From the NCBI GenBank assembly GCA_963709075.1, contig CAVPUY010000002.1:558001-622000 (forward strand): 64,000 nucleotides of DNA, in the 5' to 3' direction. A model generated the notes under the pieces. It was not told where the DNA came from. It did no database searches and worked only from the letters and a program-made list of their open reading frames with translations. Each line of letters opens with the position of its first letter. The stretch's first letter is position 1. This document shows positions 62,842-64,000 of this stretch, in pieces. Position numbers and translations under genes: made by a program. This DNA is from Palsa-506 sp963709075 (GTDB lineage Bacteria > Actinomycetota > Actinomycetes > Streptosporangiales > Streptosporangiaceae).

Positions 62842-64000
62842 TCAGGCCAGCGCCACCAGGTCGGTGAGATCCTCGCTCCAGGCGTCCTCGACGCCGTCCG
62901 GCAGCAGCACGACGCGCTCGGGCTGCAGTGCCTCGACGGCGCCCTCATCGTGCGTCACCAGGACGATCGCGCCCTGGAAGCGGCGCAGCGCGGACAGGAT
63001 CTCGGCCCGGCTGCCCGGATCCAGGTTGTTCGTCGGCTCGTCGAGCAGCAGCACGTTGGCCCCGGAGACCACCAGCAGGGCCAGCGCGAGCCTGGTTTTC
63101 TCGCCGCCGGACAGCACCCCGGTCGGCTTGGCGACGTCATCGCCGGAGAACAGGAACGACCCGAGAATGCCGCGGTGATCGGCCTCGCTCAGGTCCGGGG
63201 CGGCCGAGCGCATGTTCTCGAGCACCGTCCTGCCGGTGTCGAGAGTCTCGTGCTCCTGGGCGTAATAACCGAGCCGCAGTCCATGACCGGGCAGGACGTC
63301 ACCGGCATCAGGTTCCTCGACCCCGGACAGCAGCCGCAGCAGCGTGGTCTTGCCTGCCCCGTTGAGGCCGAGCACGACCACCCTGGAACCGCGGTCGACG
63401 GCCATGTCCACCCCGGCGAACACTTCGAGCGAGCCGTACGACTTCGTCAGCCCCTGGGCGGTCAGCGGCGTCCTGCCGCAGTGCGCAGGGACCGGGAACC
63501 GCAGCCGCGCCACCTTCTCCGCCTTGCGGTCGGCGGTGACCCCGGCGAGCAGTCGCTCCGCCCGGCGCTGCATGTTCTGCGCCGCCCTGGCCTTGGTCGC
63601 CTTGGCCCGCATCTTGTCCGCCTGGGAGCTCAGCGCCTGTGCCTGCCGCTCCGCGTTGGCCCGCTCCCGCCTGCGCCGCCTGGCGTCGGTCTCCCGCTGC
63701 TCCAGGTATGCCTTCCAGCCCAGGTTGTAGATGTCCAGGACGCTCCGGTCGGCATCCAGGTAGAAGACCTTGTTGGCGACGGCCTCGAGCAGCGTCGGTG
63801 TCGTGGCTGATCACGACCAGCCCGCCGCGGAAGGTCCGCAGGTGGTCGCGGAGCCAGGTCACCGAGTCGGCGTCCAGGTGGTTGGTCGGCTCGTCAAGCA
63901 GCAGCGTCTCCGAGCCGCCGAACAGGATGCGGGCGAGCTCGACGCGGCGCCGCTGGCCGCCGGACAGGGTGCGCAGCGGCTGCCTGAGCGCCTTGCGCGG
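62842..64000 (-). CDS. ABC-F family ATPase (5' end beyond window, one frameshift)
   Basis: Soluble twin-ATPase of the ABC-F group, which acts on ribosomes (translation factor or antibiotic protection). The visible part begins inside the first ATPase: LRTLSGGQRRRVELARILFGGSETLLLDEPTNHLDADSV and GGLVVISHDT. Then comes the inter-domain linker (RRRERANAERQAQALSSQADKMRAKATKARAAQNMQRRAERLL). The second ATPase has GLNGAGKTTLLRLL, LSGGEKTRLALALLVV, LLLDEPTNNLDP and LVTHDEGAVEAL. One extra base near 63800 breaks the frame; repair gives SHDTTLLEAVANKVFYLDAD. The protein ends EDLTDLVALA at 62842. Its start lies beyond base 64000. Confidence 0.93.

Overview
The window is high-GC (roughly 70%) actinobacterial chromosome. 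The Pup-proteasome system (mpa, dop, pup, prcB, prcA, pafA), the WYL regulators pafB/pafC, a Tat pair, a HelY-type helicase and many TAnnnT-N6/7-GTG leaderless starts all point that way. Gene order from 1 to about 29.4 kb follows the Mycobacterium tuberculosis block helY-tatC-tatA-pafC-pafB-pafA ... prcA-prcB-pup-dop ... mpa ... trmI-RecB-like nuclease ... PAC2 ... SCO1664/DUF3090/phosphomutase. The genome is not mycobacterial: it has two FKBP domains in one lipoprotein, an inserted M24 peptidase/SSADH pair, and a Pup ending in Glu. A soil actinomycete near Streptosporangiales or a related order is a guess; there is no rRNA to test it.

Layout. 1-6.1 kb (minus): helY (cut by the left edge), tatC, tatA, pafC, pafB. 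6.2-10.5 kb: DUF3866 and DoxX-like genes (plus), FKBP lipoprotein and a GT-C-like membrane protein (minus). 10.5-20.4 kb (minus): pafA, SSADH, M24 protein, prcA, prcB, pup, dop, mpa. 20.5-29.4 kb: trmI, M50 protease, RecB-like nuclease, small membrane protein, HAD phosphatase, PAC2 protein, SCO1664, DUF3090, histidine phosphatase. 29.4-36.2 kb: DUF1707-FHA protein and an opp-type peptide ABC operon. 36.6-41.2 kb: fabI, fabG, tldD, pmbA. 41.2-46 kb: dodecin, FMN-dependent hydroxyacid oxidase, DUF3099, a probable 6C-type small RNA, ABC-2 exporter and its PadR regulator. 46-53 kb: moaA, a ThiO-like oxidase, a repeat-tailed membrane protein, fadD, and a MobA-MoaD fusion. 53-56 kb: NitT/TauT-type ABC operon. 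56-64 kb: small lipoprotein, GH15 enzyme, sulfotransferase, ABC exporter, enoyl-CoA hydratase, small HTH protein, ABC-F ATPase (cut by the right edge).

A major caution: from about 25.4 to 42.9 kb almost every gene is broken by single-base indels, often every 100-300 bases, while the protein text on either side of each break is well conserved. Poly-G runs (24.36-24.46 kb and 25.30 kb) sit at the edge of this block. I read these as sequence or assembly errors, not pseudogenes, and annotate each gene across its full span. Scattered single indels also occur in tatC, SSADH, dop, trmI, the M50 gene, the 49.2 kb membrane protein and the ABC-F gene.

How it works together: the centre is protein quality control (pupylation, proteasome, Mpa unfoldase, PAC2 protein, PafBC DNA-damage regulator, Tat export). 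Around it are fatty-acid synthesis (fabG-fabI), molybdenum cofactor synthesis (moaA, mobA-moaD) and several ABC transporters. The most interesting items are the three-hairpin C-loop RNA at 43.11-43.23 kb, the MobA-MoaD fusion, the M24 protein lacking a metal ligand inside the proteasome operon, and the uncharacterised SCO1664/DUF3090/phosphatase triad.
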